Source: Epichloe hybrida (lineage: Eukaryota; Ascomycota; Sordariomycetes; Hypocreales; Clavicipitaceae). From it: a stretch of DNA of 64,000 bases. Positions 1 through 9,223 of the stretch are shown piece after piece (position 1 is the first letter of the stretch; the number at the start of each line of letters is the position of its first letter). Both the position numbers and the translations under genes were made by a program. The notes below the pieces were generated by a model. That model ran no database searches and was not told the origin of the DNA. It worked only from the letters and a program-made list of their open reading frames with translations. The stretch is from positions 124,001 through 188,000 of the forward strand of contig JAFEKR010000030.1 in assembly GCA_019022495.1 (NCBI GenBank). Direction: 5' to 3'.

Positions 1-280
1 TAGGCTAGGGGCATGGATCCCAACAAAGATTCCAAAGATTCCCGTCGCCATTCTCGATGAGTCCAAGCGCTGCCAAAATGGACCAGTCACGAACCGACGA
101 CCCCTTGACATCAAGGACGAATCTGTGAAAAAAAAGAAAAAAAAACCGAGGCTTTCCGCGACGTGTTGCTCTATCTAGCAAATCCAGTTCTAGGTAGATG
201 ACCACTGTCAACTTCCCTTGGCTTCTACGCTGCTGCGTCTTCCCAGCCGCCACATGGCTAGCAGCCACAACATGTTGCTC

Positions 281-316
281 ATGGCGTGGCACATGGCGTG
301 GCACATGGCATGGCAC
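281..316. repeat. CATGGC/GTGGCA minisatellite
   Basis: Imperfect tandem copies of CATGGCGTGGCA and CATGGCA. It is a short promoter-proximal repeat with no evident function. Confidence 0.7.
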
Positions 317-390
317 TGTAACACTTCAAGCCACCAGCTTTTTTGTCCGGGGAGGCGATTGCTGTGGTGTAACAAATTAGCAACGCGACG

Positions 391-417
391 CAGCGCAGCG
401 CAGCGCAGCGCAGCGCA
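391..417. repeat. CAGCG pentanucleotide tandem repeat
   Basis: Five consecutive CAGCG units, followed by CATGG. This is a simple repeat; the overlapping arginine/alanine-rich frames are artefacts of it. Confidence 0.75.
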
Positions 418-527
418 TGGCATATCCGGGCGCAATATTTAATTGCCGGTGGCTCTCCCATGGACCGTTGTTGAGATGTGAGATGCAGACTGCCGTGGGC
501 TGCTGTGTCGGGTTCACAATGTGGGCT

Positions 528-561
528 GGGGGGGGGGGCTGATGAATTGCCCCCGCCCCCC
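528..561. repeat. G-run facing a C-run, possible hairpin
   Basis: Eleven consecutive G are followed 11 bases later by C5-G-C6, so the two runs can pair. The G-run also makes the site prone to length errors. Confidence 0.6.
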
Positions 562-804
562 TGTTCGCCATTCGCCGCTGGTCACCGACTCACCGGAGAC
601 CCCCGTTTTCACATAACCCGTTTCCCCGTTTCCGTGCCCCGTGCCATCTGCTGGGCACTTTCAAGCCGTCCCTCGGCTGCCCCATTGCGCCGGGCTTTTC
701 GTCGCTTCGTTCCGGCCCATATCAAAGCTCACTTCTCCCACCACCGCCTCTTGTTCCTCACTCCTCGCTCAATCTCTGCACATTCGCTGCGGTTGTGTTT
801 CGAA

Positions 805-2859
805 ATGCCGCGTACGTCTCGGCGCATCCATTGCATCCATTGCATCCATTATCCCCATCAGTGTTCTGAGTGTCCTGGTCCCTGGAAATTACTGACTGAG
901 AAGCAGTTCCTCTGGTCGTGGCAGCCCCGGCGGCCGCTGCAGCGCTGGCCTACCTCAATGCCAGGACCTCATTCGGGTACGATTACATGCTCTTCAAAGC
1001 CGCCTTCAAAGCCCTATGTCGCGTGCTCCTTCGCCAACGCACTGGCCGCCTGTCCGTCTTCTACAACCTTGAAGAACGAGCCAGGCACCCGTCCACCGCG
1101 AACAAGGACCTGCTTATTTTCGAGGGGCGCAAACTCACATATGCTCAAGTCTACGACAAGGCTCTTCGTCACGGAGCATGGATGCGCGATACGCTGGGTG
1201 TCAAGCCCAACGATGTGGTGTCCATGGATTTCGAGAACTCGGACACCTTCATCCTCGTGTGGCTCGGGTTGTGGAGCATTGGCGCAAAGCCCGCCTTCAT
1301 CAATTACAATCTGACCGGCAAGTCGTTGTCGCATTGCATCAAAGCTTCCAAGTCGAGCATCTGTCTGGTCGATCCCAACGTCGCCGAAAACGTCACGGAC
1401 CAAGTGCGACGAGCTCAGCCACGTCAACTTTGTCGACTTCACCCCCGACGTGAAAGCTCAGGTTGATGCCACTGCTCCCAGGAGAGTGCCGGACTCGGAC
1501 CTATATCAGGATGACCTGGCCAACCTGGCCATCTTGATTTACACATCAGGCACCACGGGTTTGCCCAAACCAGCCGTTGTCTCGTGGGCCAAGATCATCG
1601 CCGGGGGTACAGTTTCAGAGACGCTGCTGGCTCGCGGAGGAAACGACATCATGTACACGGTAGGGACCACCCCTTTCCGAATCTTCACACTGACAAATGG
1701 CTCATCATCGTCTTCACAGTTCATGCCGCTCTACCACTCGGCAGCTTCCTTGCTTTCCTTTTGCTCCACCATGTTGGCCGGCAGCACACAAGCCCTCGGC
1801 CGCAAGTTCTCCACCGAGCTTTTCTGGAAGGAAGTCAGGGAAAGCAACGCGACAATGATCCAATACGTCGGCGAGACGCTGCGTTACCTGCTGGCAGCGC
1901 CCCCTGAGCACGACCCCGTCACCGGCGAATGCATGGACAAGTCCCACAAGGTCACCACGGCTTTTGGCAACGGTCTCCGCCCCGACATCTGGAATGCGTT
2001 CAAGGACCGATTCGGCATCGACACGGTCCTCGAGTTCTACGCCGCTACCGAAGGTCCGTTCGGCCTGTGGAATCTCAGCCGCAACGACTACTCAGCCGGC
2101 GCTATAGGCCGCAGCGGGCTCGTGTACGGCGGCCTGCAAGCATTCAACCTCGCCATCGTGCAGGTCGACTGGGCCACCGAACTGCCAAGAAGAGACGGCA
2201 AGACAGGCTTCTGCGCCAAGGTCAAGGTCGGCGACCCCGGCGAGCTGATCTGCAAGCTCGACCCCGAGAACATCAACAAGCGATACCAAGGCTACTACGG
2301 CAACCAGGGCGCCACGACCTCCAAGATCATGCGCGACGTGTTCAAGACCGGAGACGCGTGGTTCCGTACCGGCGACGTGACACGCTGGGACGCAGACGGC
2401 CGTATGTACTTCATGGACCGCATCGGCGACACCTTCCGCTGGAAGTCGGAAAACGTGTCCACCGTCGAAGTCAGCGAGGCCATGGGCCGTCACCCTTCGG
2501 TCCGCGAAGCCAACGTCTACGGCGTCCACCTACCGCACCACGACGGCCGCGCCGGCTGCGTAGCCATCGCCTTTGACGAGAAGCCGGACGAGGACGTGCT
2601 CCGCAGCCTCGCAGGACACGTCAAATCAGCACTACCCCGGTACGCCCGGCCGCTGTTCCTCCGCGTCCTCAAGGAAGTCGGCGGCGCGGCCCAGACCACG
2701 GGCACCATGAAGCAGCAGAAGCACATGTTGCGCCAAGCCGGCGTCAAGCCGGGTGCTCAACACGCCGAGGGAGACGTGTACTGGCTCAAGGGAGACGCCT
2801 ATGTGCCGTTCCGGGACCAAGATTGGCGAGAACTCGAGGCCGGTCGTGTGAACCTGTAG
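805..2859 (+). CDS. Fat1-like very-long-chain acyl-CoA synthetase / fatty acid transporter, one apparent frameshift
   Basis: Predicted to activate long and very long fatty acids to acyl-CoA (ATP-dependent, AMP-forming) during uptake, at lipid-droplet, ER or peroxisomal membranes. A new model fits the family: a 7-base first exon (805-811), then 907-1659, then 1720-2859, about 632 residues, matching the usual fungal Fat1 length. The start MPLPLVVAAPAAAAALAYL is hydrophobic. The AMP-binding loop YTSGTTGLPK lies near residue 212, the FATP motif IQYVGE follows, and the C-terminal motif FRWKSENVSTVEV lies near residue 490 (Ser where Gly is usual). The reading frame moves by one base near 1404-1410: residues up to ENVTDQV are in one frame and DELSHVNFVDFTP in the next. 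No intron of plausible size explains this, so it is a real indel or a sequence error. The gene is convergent with the kelch gene. Family assignment is strong; activity depends on the frameshift. Confidence 0.85.
812..906 (+). other. Proposed intron 1 of the Fat1-like gene (alternative acceptor at 924)
   Basis: The donor GTACGT directly follows ATGCCGC. A CTGAC branch site lies at 892-896, with acceptor CAG at 904-906. This joins ATG in phase to the conserved alanine-rich N-terminus, which otherwise has no ATG (its first in-frame candidate is GTG at 918). A second acceptor at 922-924 also keeps the frame and gives a protein six residues shorter. Confidence 0.65.
1660..1719 (+). other. In-phase, stop-free 60-nt intron of the Fat1-like gene
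   Basis: The stretch starts GTAGGG, has a CTGAC branch site at 1690-1694 and ends CACAG. It is 60 bases long, exactly 20 codons without a stop, so a plain ORF reading runs through it. Removing it joins DIMYT to FMPLYHS, which restores the family's uninterrupted MYT..MPLYHS segment. The 20 extra residues (serine-rich, no family counterpart) support an intron. Confidence 0.8.
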
Positions 2860-2945
2860 TCCTCGGAGGGAACAAGGGAAACACTTTCAAGCATCAAGAG
2901 CCAGCCCTCTTTATGTTTCTTATTTACTGCTTTTGAGCATCGCTT

Positions 2946-2946
<1 letters not shown>

Positions 2947-2992
<46 letters not shown>

Positions 2993-3011
2993 TCTCTCTC
3001 TCTCTCTCTCC
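2947..3011. repeat. (CA)21 followed by (TC)9 compound microsatellite
   Basis: Twenty-one CA dinucleotides at 2947-2988, then a TC tract at 2993-3011. It lies in the predicted 3' untranslated region. Confidence 0.95.
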
Positions 3012-3232
3012 TTTTATTTATTTATAAATATTCAACACCTTTTTGCGCTGTTTCGAGCTTGAAGCCAGTGGCAGCATCAATTTTCTTCTCAACGCCAAAT
3101 CACAAGATACATCGAGTCAGTCAATGTTTAGCGTACACTTCTCGATACAAGATTAGCATTGTAGAATGCAGCCTCTAGAATAATTCATCATGAAATGACT
3201 GCAAGTTTGCATGGGAAAGTACAATTGAGTAG

Positions 3233-3237
<5 letters not shown>

Positions 3238-3266
<29 letters not shown>
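3238..3266. repeat. A-tract of about 29 bases
   Basis: An uninterrupted run of A between the two convergent genes. It is a simple tract and does not by itself indicate a retroposed transcript. Confidence 0.9.
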
Positions 3267-3269
<3 letters not shown>

Positions 3270-3599
3270 GGAGCATATTTGCTGCATGCATGGACCCAGT
3301 GGAACCCCCCTTACATCTCCATCCGTGTAGATAACCCGAGTTATATACACCGATATGGCCTCCTATATTTAAAGCTAACCACTCGTCTACTATACTTGTT
3401 CCGTGTACGGCTTCTTTTCATGTTCTTCTTCGTTCAAATCGTCGCGTCTATGGTGCTGTAATCTTGGTCGGTCGTGATGCGGTGCTTCCTCCTGGACATC
3501 CGGCACATTGGCCACTCGAGTCGTCTCACCCACCCCGCCGCAGCAGCAGCCTTGTAAGAAACCTGAAATTGCATCTTGTCGAATTTCAACAACGTATCA

Positions 3600-6500
3600 T
3601 CAAGATCCACCTATGCCCAGGCCAACGCGTTGGCCACCGCCGCCGCCTTGCTGGACCGCCGCAAAAGGCGAGGCTCCTCCCGGGGCGGCCATTGTGGCTG
3701 CGTTGCCCGTGCCGGTCCTTTCACGCATTCGTCGTCCCTCCATCAAGCCGCGAAGGCCGCGCTTCTGCAAGCCGATGACGCTACTCAGCGCCCCACCCCA
3801 AATGAAGTTGTTGTCGCGATCACTGCCTCCGAGTTCGGAGCCCCATTCAGAGCCGCTCACGCTGGTTGAGGCTGAAATCTCGCCACTCAGTGGACGGGCG
3901 CCCGTTGTTTGCACATTAGTGTTTATAACAAGGCCCCGTGTTGCTGCGGCCAGGTCTGTAGATGACTCGTTTGCAGTCGTCCCGCCTAGGGAGAAGTCGG
4001 ATACCGATGTGGGTGACCCAACGGGGTCAGACGCACTGACAAAGAAATTGGGGTTCAGAGAGCCATCTATCCCGCGTCCACCCCCAACAACCATGGCCGT
4101 AGCGTTGAAAACGGCTGCCGCATTGCGGCTGTCGAGAAGCCCGTGCAGTCGCTCTACCACAGCCTCTAAAAGGCCATCGATGCGATAAGGTCTCGAAATC
4201 TGCAACAACGAGCACAATATTTGAGGTGTGCACAAGGGTGATGTCGGGGGAGGCAGCGAGCTTGTATACAAGAAGTGAAGCAGAGCCTGCACAGTCAGGT
4301 ATGTGTGAGGAAGATACAGGCATCTCGGCCTCGAGTTTGGCGGCAACGACCGAGGTGTTGGAGCGGCGTTCACGGCAGCTGGATTGGGGCCATCACCATG
4401 CCCAGACACATCAGCTGTAGAATCGCAGATACCGGAAGCCCCAGCACGACTGCTGGGGCCAGTTCCGCTGCTTGATGTCGACAGCATGCCGGTACCACTC
4501 GACGAGGACGGCGGCTGCGTTGCATCCTTGGAGTTTGGCGTTATGGTCAGTGCAGAGGCACGGAGAGGGTTGCTTGAGAGGCCTGACCGTAAAGTCACCG
4601 CGTCGCTGCCATCTTGAGTTGCAGTTCCCTCGCGCAACAGCTGGACAAAGTATGGACCCCATCTTCGAGAAACAACGCGTGAATTCACCGGGATTCTCTC
4701 GCCACCAATGCACAAGATCTCCATGTCGGCGAGCTCGCGCATCGCAAGGGCTTTTTCTCCAAGTTCCTCGCTGGCTCTTGAATGAAGGCGTCCACCAGCA
4801 GTGCACCCTGCTTTGCGCGCGAGGCTTAGACCAGGACCAGAGTAGGGACTGCTCGCAGAAATGAAGCCTGACATTGGGCTCGTTTTGCGCGGGTTGTCGT
4901 AATACCCAAAGGCTTCTAGTTCCACCATACACACATTCGAAAAGTTGATCCGCCTGTGGTTGTAGTCATCGACGAGGCTGCGCTTCCCGTTCCCTAAAAC
5001 GACAAAGGTATTCCGTCGGTTCCATAACACGCCGCGGTTCCAGCTGCCCTGGCTGAACACACTACCACCGGCGTCAATGCGGCTCCAGACCAGTGTGCGA
5101 AGGTCGAGCGCCCACAGTGCGTACTCTTGCTTCGACGATGTGAGATATGTTCCACTGACAACAAAGTGGGTGTCAATCACACCGCCGTTGGGGAATCGAA
5201 GTCCTGGCGGGGAATACGTCCCTGTCATGGGCTTCTCGGCCAACGTGCCATCAGATGACCGGATTTGCAGCTCCAATTTGACGTCTAAGAAGTTGTAATT
5301 GGAGTATATTAGCATGGACGAGCCAGTTTCTGGAAACTCTTGGCTGATGCCGCTCCCATCATCTCCTCGCTGACCGCCGTTGGTATATGCCATGCCAACT
5401 TTCGCGGACACGGACGGGGGCAGAGGGGCAGCAACACTACGATAAGCGCCACAGCTTTTGCCAAGCGGCTGCGTTGATGTCCATTTCAAGCTGCGGAGGT
5501 TGAACACACTGATCTGTTCAATGTAATGGTTCGCGCCATCTTGTCCTCCAACAACCACCATCTCTGCACCACCGGATCCGTCGATAGTAACACCGATTCG
5601 ACCCTCGTTCGGGTTGGAGGATGGTGGGTTGTGTTGCAGGGCCGCCAGTGGCGCGCGAGTTGAGGAGAAGGAAGCCGCAGATGGCAAGATACAGGCGCAA
5701 TGTGCGTAACGACCCTGAGGTGCATCCTGGGCTGGCAGGTAGGTCCACTTGCGGCTCTCGACATCGTATATATATATGTCGGACATGACGGAGACTTCGG
5801 GTTGTTGTTGTTGTTGTTGCTGATCCGCTGCCGATGCAGTCTGATTGGTGTTTGAAGCAGGTGACATGCCGCCGTAGCAGACCATCTTGGTATCTCCCAG
5901 AGCGCACATGGAATGAAAATATCGCGGGGGAGGGACGTCTCCTCCTGTTTCCAATTTGGTCCAATGACGTGAAATCAGGTCGAGTTCGTAAAGATCTGAC
6001 GTCAAAGGCGCAGGGCGACTGCGAGATAGAATCCGGCCGCCAAATACATAGAGCTTGTCTCCAATAATGGTAGTAGTAGCACCAACCAGGGGCGGCGGCT
6101 CACGACCCGTGGTACGATGTACATTGCACATCAAACCTGACAAGTGTGTTGAAGAACCTTGTGCAACGTTGCCGGCTGTTGCTGCGCCAGCTGCCCTTCC
6201 TCCCTGACCGACGGCGGGTGAAGGGACAGCTGAGGCAGGGCCAGTGCTTCTTGGTGTCAAGCCGTCTCTGTTGTCTTCGCCGGTTTCTTGTCTAACTGAG
6301 CTCGCCAAGCTACTCATGCTGCTGTTCATACCTTGCGAGTACTGGTCCTGTCCACCATATATTTGCCCTGCAGCAGCGGAGCTCGACGAGTCCATTGTAC
6401 TCGAGCGACTGTCCATATTCGATTCGGCCGACCGCGACTGCGGTTCCTCGCCAGACTCGAGTCTGCCAAATGTTGAGAAGCCCGAGGAGTTTGAGCCAAA

Positions 6501-6884
6501 CGGCGTTTGTGGAAGCGGTTTTGCGAGACTTTGTTGCAGGCTCGGTTTTCTCGCAGGCGCAGGCCTGGATGTAGGCGACGACGACCTCCGGCCATCCGAC
6601 GACGACCACCGATGCGTCGAGCCGCTGCTGCTAACGTTGTTGGGATTCACGTTGGAGGTGAAGCGATTCTTCAAGCTGAGAATCGACGGTTTTCGCGCGA
6701 GCGTTCTCGTCGGGGGGCTTGGCGGAAGGCCTCGATTTGCGCTCAGGAAACTGTGAGCGGTATCAGGGTTGGATATTGTTCCGTGGTTTTTGTCAACTTT
6801 GGGTTCTGATGAGGACGAAGGGTGGCTTTCTGCGCGGGAAGGAGCACGTCTATGCGAGCCAGTCAGTCCTGAGCCCGAGGCCAT
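3600..6884 (-). CDS. Kelch-repeat / BTB protein, Ral2-like
   Basis: An intron-free frame of 1,094 residues starting MASGSGLTGSHRRAPS. Residues 1-250 are Ser/Pro-rich and probably disordered. Kelch-type blades run from about 262 to 655, with LYVFGGR, MVCYGGM and MVVVGGQDG as the Gly-Gly strand ends. A BTB-like domain follows from about 719 (MEILCIGGERIPVNSRVVS) to about 930 (ALLHFLYTSSLPPP, LLQISRPYRIDGLLEA), split by a Ser/Thr-rich insert of about 110 residues. A short Gln run lies near residue 355. Kelch followed by BTB in this size range is the architecture I know for fungal Ral2-type proteins, which act with Ras1 in cell shape and mating signalling. The Ral2 assignment is by family memory and is moderate; kelch plus BTB is seen directly. 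The tail is Gly-rich. Composition is normal and the frame intact. Confidence 0.85.
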   Translation of the reverse strand: MASGSGLTGSHRRAPSRAESHPSSSSEPKVDKNHGTISNPDTAHSFLSANRGLPPSPPTRTLARKPSILSLKNRFTSNVNPNNVSSSGSTHRWSSSDGRRSSSPTSRPAPARKPSLQQSLAKPLPQTPFGSNSSGFSTFGRLESGEEPQSRSAESNMDSRSSTMDSSSSAAAGQIYGGQDQYSQGMNSSMSSLASSVRQETGEDNRDGLTPRSTGPASAVPSPAVGQGGRAAGAATAGNVAQGSSTHLSGLMCNVHRTTGREPPPLVGATTTIIGDKLYVFGGRILSRSRPAPLTSDLYELDLISRHWTKLETGGDVPPPRYFHSMCALGDTKMVCYGGMSPASNTNQTASAADQQQQQQQPEVSVMSDIYIYDVESRKWTYLPAQDAPQGRYAHCACILPSAASFSSTRAPLAALQHNPPSSNPNEGRIGVTIDGSGGAEMVVVGGQDGANHYIEQISVFNLRSLKWTSTQPLGKSCGAYRSVAAPLPPSVSAKVGMAYTNGGQRGDDGSGISQEFPETGSSMLIYSNYNFLDVKLELQIRSSDGTLAEKPMTGTYSPPGLRFPNGGVIDTHFVVSGTYLTSSKQEYALWALDLRTLVWSRIDAGGSVFSQGSWNRGVLWNRRNTFVVLGNGKRSLVDDYNHRRINFSNVCMVELEAFGYYDNPRKTSPMSGFISASSPYSGPGLSLARKAGCTAGGRLHSRASEELGEKALAMRELADMEILCIGGERIPVNSRVVSRRWGPYFVQLLREGTATQDGSDAVTLRSGLSSNPLRASALTITPNSKDATQPPSSSSGTGMLSTSSSGTGPSSRAGASGICDSTADVSGHGDGPNPAAVNAAPTPRSLPPNSRPRCLYLPHTYLTVQALLHFLYTSSLPPPTSPLCTPQILCSLLQISRPYRIDGLLEAVVERLHGLLDSRNAAAVFNATAMVVGGGRGIDGSLNPNFFVSASDPVGSPTSVSDFSLGGTTANESSTDLAAATRGLVINTNVQTTGARPLSGEISASTSVSGSEWGSELGGSDRDNNFIWGGALSSVIGLQKRGLRGLMEGRRMRERTGTGNAATMAAPGGASPFAAVQQGGGGGQRVGLGIGGS

Positions 6885-7408
6885 GGTTACTTATTTTAGG
6901 TGTCAAGTGGCCGCCAGTCCGTTCTGTCGCCGCAGCTGGGCGTACTGATCGATGCACGGGTATTCGATTGGGTATGGTTTGTGATATGCGGGTAAGAGGG
7001 GCTGGTGTGAGGTGAACATGAGGCTGTTGTAGAATCTTGTTGATGTGTTCTTTGCTGCTGCGCGGGGGGGAGATTGCCTCTCGCTGGTTGGAAAACCGTG
7101 ATATTGCCAAGATGATTGATTGCTCAATCAAGATAGCTCACATCCGCGCGATTCGTGTTCTAGTCTCAGATCTCCGGGATGAGCAAAGAAGTAGATGGAT
7201 AGAGCCGCCCAGTGTCATGGAGACATTTGATGATGATAAGCCCTTGGCTTAAAGAGACAAACCAGGCCACCAGACCAAAAGCTGACACTAGCAACTCTTC
7301 GACTTGGGCCGACGTGTGCTCAGGTCCGTTGATTGATTGCGCGATGAAGTTGTCACAAGCAGACTACTTCTTCGAGCGAGAGAAAGGACCAGTCTTGCGG
7401 GAGTGAAT

Positions 7409-7451
7409 GACGACGACGATGACGATGACGATGGGGATGGGGATGGGGACG
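7409..7451. repeat. GACGAT / GATGGG minisatellite
   Basis: Tandem GACGAT-type hexamers grade into GATGGG units. They produce the Asp-rich and His/Ser-rich spurious frames on the two strands. Confidence 0.8.
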
Positions 7452-7694
7452 GCACATCATGGCACGTTGTCGACCATGACAATGCAGATGCCGAGGGGGA
7501 AATATGGTTGACGATGGCACAAACGGGTCGGTAAGAGAGGTCATGAAAGAATGAGCATAGGGTTGATTCAAGAGAGTAAAGTAAGCAGGTACAGTGACTG
7601 TAGGTCGCATATAGCAACGAGAGAAGCCGAGTCTACTCGAACCGGACAGGCCGATCCAGGTTCCCAGGTTCCTCAGCTAGCCGCCGCCGTAGGG

Positions 7695-7730
7695 GTCATG
7701 GGCGGTCATGGGCGGTCATGGGCGGTCATG
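7695..7730. repeat. 10-bp tandem repeat GTCATGGGCG
   Basis: Three full units plus a partial GTCATG. The copies are nearly identical, suggesting recent slippage. Confidence 0.85.
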
Positions 7731-7887
7731 CCATGGCTGGTGCTGCGGGCCCTTGGCCGCAATGAGCAAGGAATGTGTGGCACGTACATGCAGTAGTTTT
7801 GAAGGTACGGGATAAGACGCCAAAGTTTGTCTCGAGTCGGAGGGGAGGCCGAAAGGAGTCGCGAGCGGACAAAGCGAGAGAAGAAGG

Positions 7888-7920
7888 CTTGTGTGCTTGT
7901 GTGCTTGTGTGCTTGTGTGC
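7888..7920. repeat. 8-bp tandem repeat GCTTGTGT, four copies
   Basis: Four head-to-tail copies, followed by a GGCGGAT duplication. Non-coding. Confidence 0.85.
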
Positions 7921-8136
7921 TGGCGGATGGCGGATGGCGTCGGTTGTTCGAGCTACAGTTGTACCAGGTACCGTTTCGACAAAGAAAGAGGAGCAAAAGC
8001 AAATAAATCACCGTCTGTGTCTGTGTCTGTGCCCCAGCCCCCAGCCCAGTGTGCTCGGCTGCGTGGATCGTGGATCTTGCCGTCGTTTCAATGTGTGCGT
8101 TGGTTCAAGCACTGGCCAGAAATGAATGGTGGGCGC

Positions 8137-8172
8137 GTCGTTGAAGTCGTTGAAGTCGTTGAAGTCGTTGAA
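8137..8172. repeat. 9-bp tandem repeat GTCGTTGAA, four copies
   Basis: Four units in tandem. The period of nine would keep a reading frame, but no gene is supported around it. Confidence 0.85.
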
Positions 8173-8345
8173 CATGAAGGCGCGTGGAAATCTGCTAGGA
8201 AAAGGACCAATATGGCCGGCCCCTTGCACATGTCACCTTGTGTATGAGTTCATCTCCGGACGACGAAAGACAAAAGAGGCCAGATTCGTGGCGGCGAATC
8301 CATCCATGTCAGAGATTTTGGCCGAAACGGACTTTTTTAGAGAAG

Positions 8346-8372
8346 GGTCTGGTGGGGTCTGGTGGGGTCTGG
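8346..8372. repeat. GGTCTGGTG tandem repeat
   Basis: About three copies of a GGTCTGGTGG-like unit in the divergent promoter region. Confidence 0.75.
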
Positions 8373-9223
8373 TACACACACCCCACTGTACATCTGGCAC
8401 CACCAGGCACCTCTGGTACTCCGTCCGGCAGGCAGGTTTTACCGGGGTTTTTACCAGGTTTTACCATCGCTCGTGTGCGCCAACAAGACATAATAAAGAG
8501 ACTACAATTTGTCACCATCACGCCCGTGCTAACATTGAATCCAGCATCACCCGTCTTCTCTTCATACACACGCTCTCGGGTCGTACATTCTGCCCAAGTA
8601 CACATCTTCCTACGTCTTTGAACTCCAAAAATCCTTTGCTGTCTGCGCTTCCGGCAATTTCTGGGCCGCGGCAACGAGCCGCATTAGCCATGTCTTTCTT
8701 GTTGTCTTGCATGCGTAGCCGTTCGTATTTACGAAAAGTCTCCGGCATCCACACCTGCTGCTGCTGTCAGTTGTCAGTGCGCAGATCATTCTGCAATGGC
8801 AAGTCCGCTTCTCGGCACGCGTAGCCGCATTGGCAAAGGCGCAGATGTGCTTGAACAATTTGGACAACTCGCAACCCGTGTTGACGTCATGACCGGAGCG
8901 ATTCCCACGGCTGCCACGGCATTCCCAAACACAGGTTAGGGCAACCAGCCAATTTCTAAACTACCAAATGGAGAGTTTATTATTGGTCTCGCTGGATTGC
9001 TTCTAGTACCGCGTCGGCCTGGTTCTTGCCCGTCTTCGGCCCGGGTTCCCCCAACATATCGGTCTGTCTGTCTGTCCGTCTGTCTGAACTAGTAGCTGTT
9101 CGTGTACCGTTCCAAAATTGCTCGCAACCACATAATGGAAGATGCCTACACCATAACAGAAATCACAGAATTTCCTTCCGCTGTCTCATCGCAATCTTCG
9201 TTTCTCACATCGTGCGCTTTGTC

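Larger units (their letters stand above)
1..804. other. Upstream region of the Fat1-like gene
   Basis: No convincing gene is seen here; the open frames are low-complexity and overlap one another on both strands. The last 200 bases before the proposed start are pyrimidine-rich, as is common near fungal transcription starts. Several simple repeats occur and are listed separately. I infer that this stretch holds the promoter and 5' leader of the downstream gene; no specific operator or TATA element can be defended. Confidence 0.4.
2860..3599. other. Convergent intergenic region (3' ends of two genes)
   Basis: About 740 bases between the stop codons of the Fat1-like gene (+) and the kelch gene (-). 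It contains CA, TC and A-tract microsatellites and AT-rich 3'UTR-like sequence. No coding sequence is supported. Confidence 0.6.
6885..9223. promoter_or_regulatory. Divergent intergenic region between the kelch gene and the MFS gene
   Basis: About 2.3 kb separating a minus-strand and a plus-strand gene, so it should hold both promoters. All open frames here are short, overlap and lack recognisable domains. At least six different tandem repeats cluster between 7.4 and 9.1 kb. Pyrimidine-rich sequence precedes the MFS start. No specific transcription-factor site is claimed. Confidence 0.5.

Noticed and set aside
478..1314. 278-codon plus-strand frame over the start of the Fat1-like gene
   Set aside because: It is rich in Arg, Pro and Ser, matches no family, and overlaps the frame that carries clear Fat1 homology.
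1404..1418. Tiny intron (GTGCGA..CAG) to explain the Fat1 frame jump
   Set aside because: At 15 bases it is far too short for a fungal intron, and it would not give the required one-base shift.
6885..9223. tRNA or other small RNA gene in the long divergent intergenic region
   Set aside because: No cloverleaf with A and B boxes was seen by eye on either strand; a covariance-model scan would be needed to exclude it fully.
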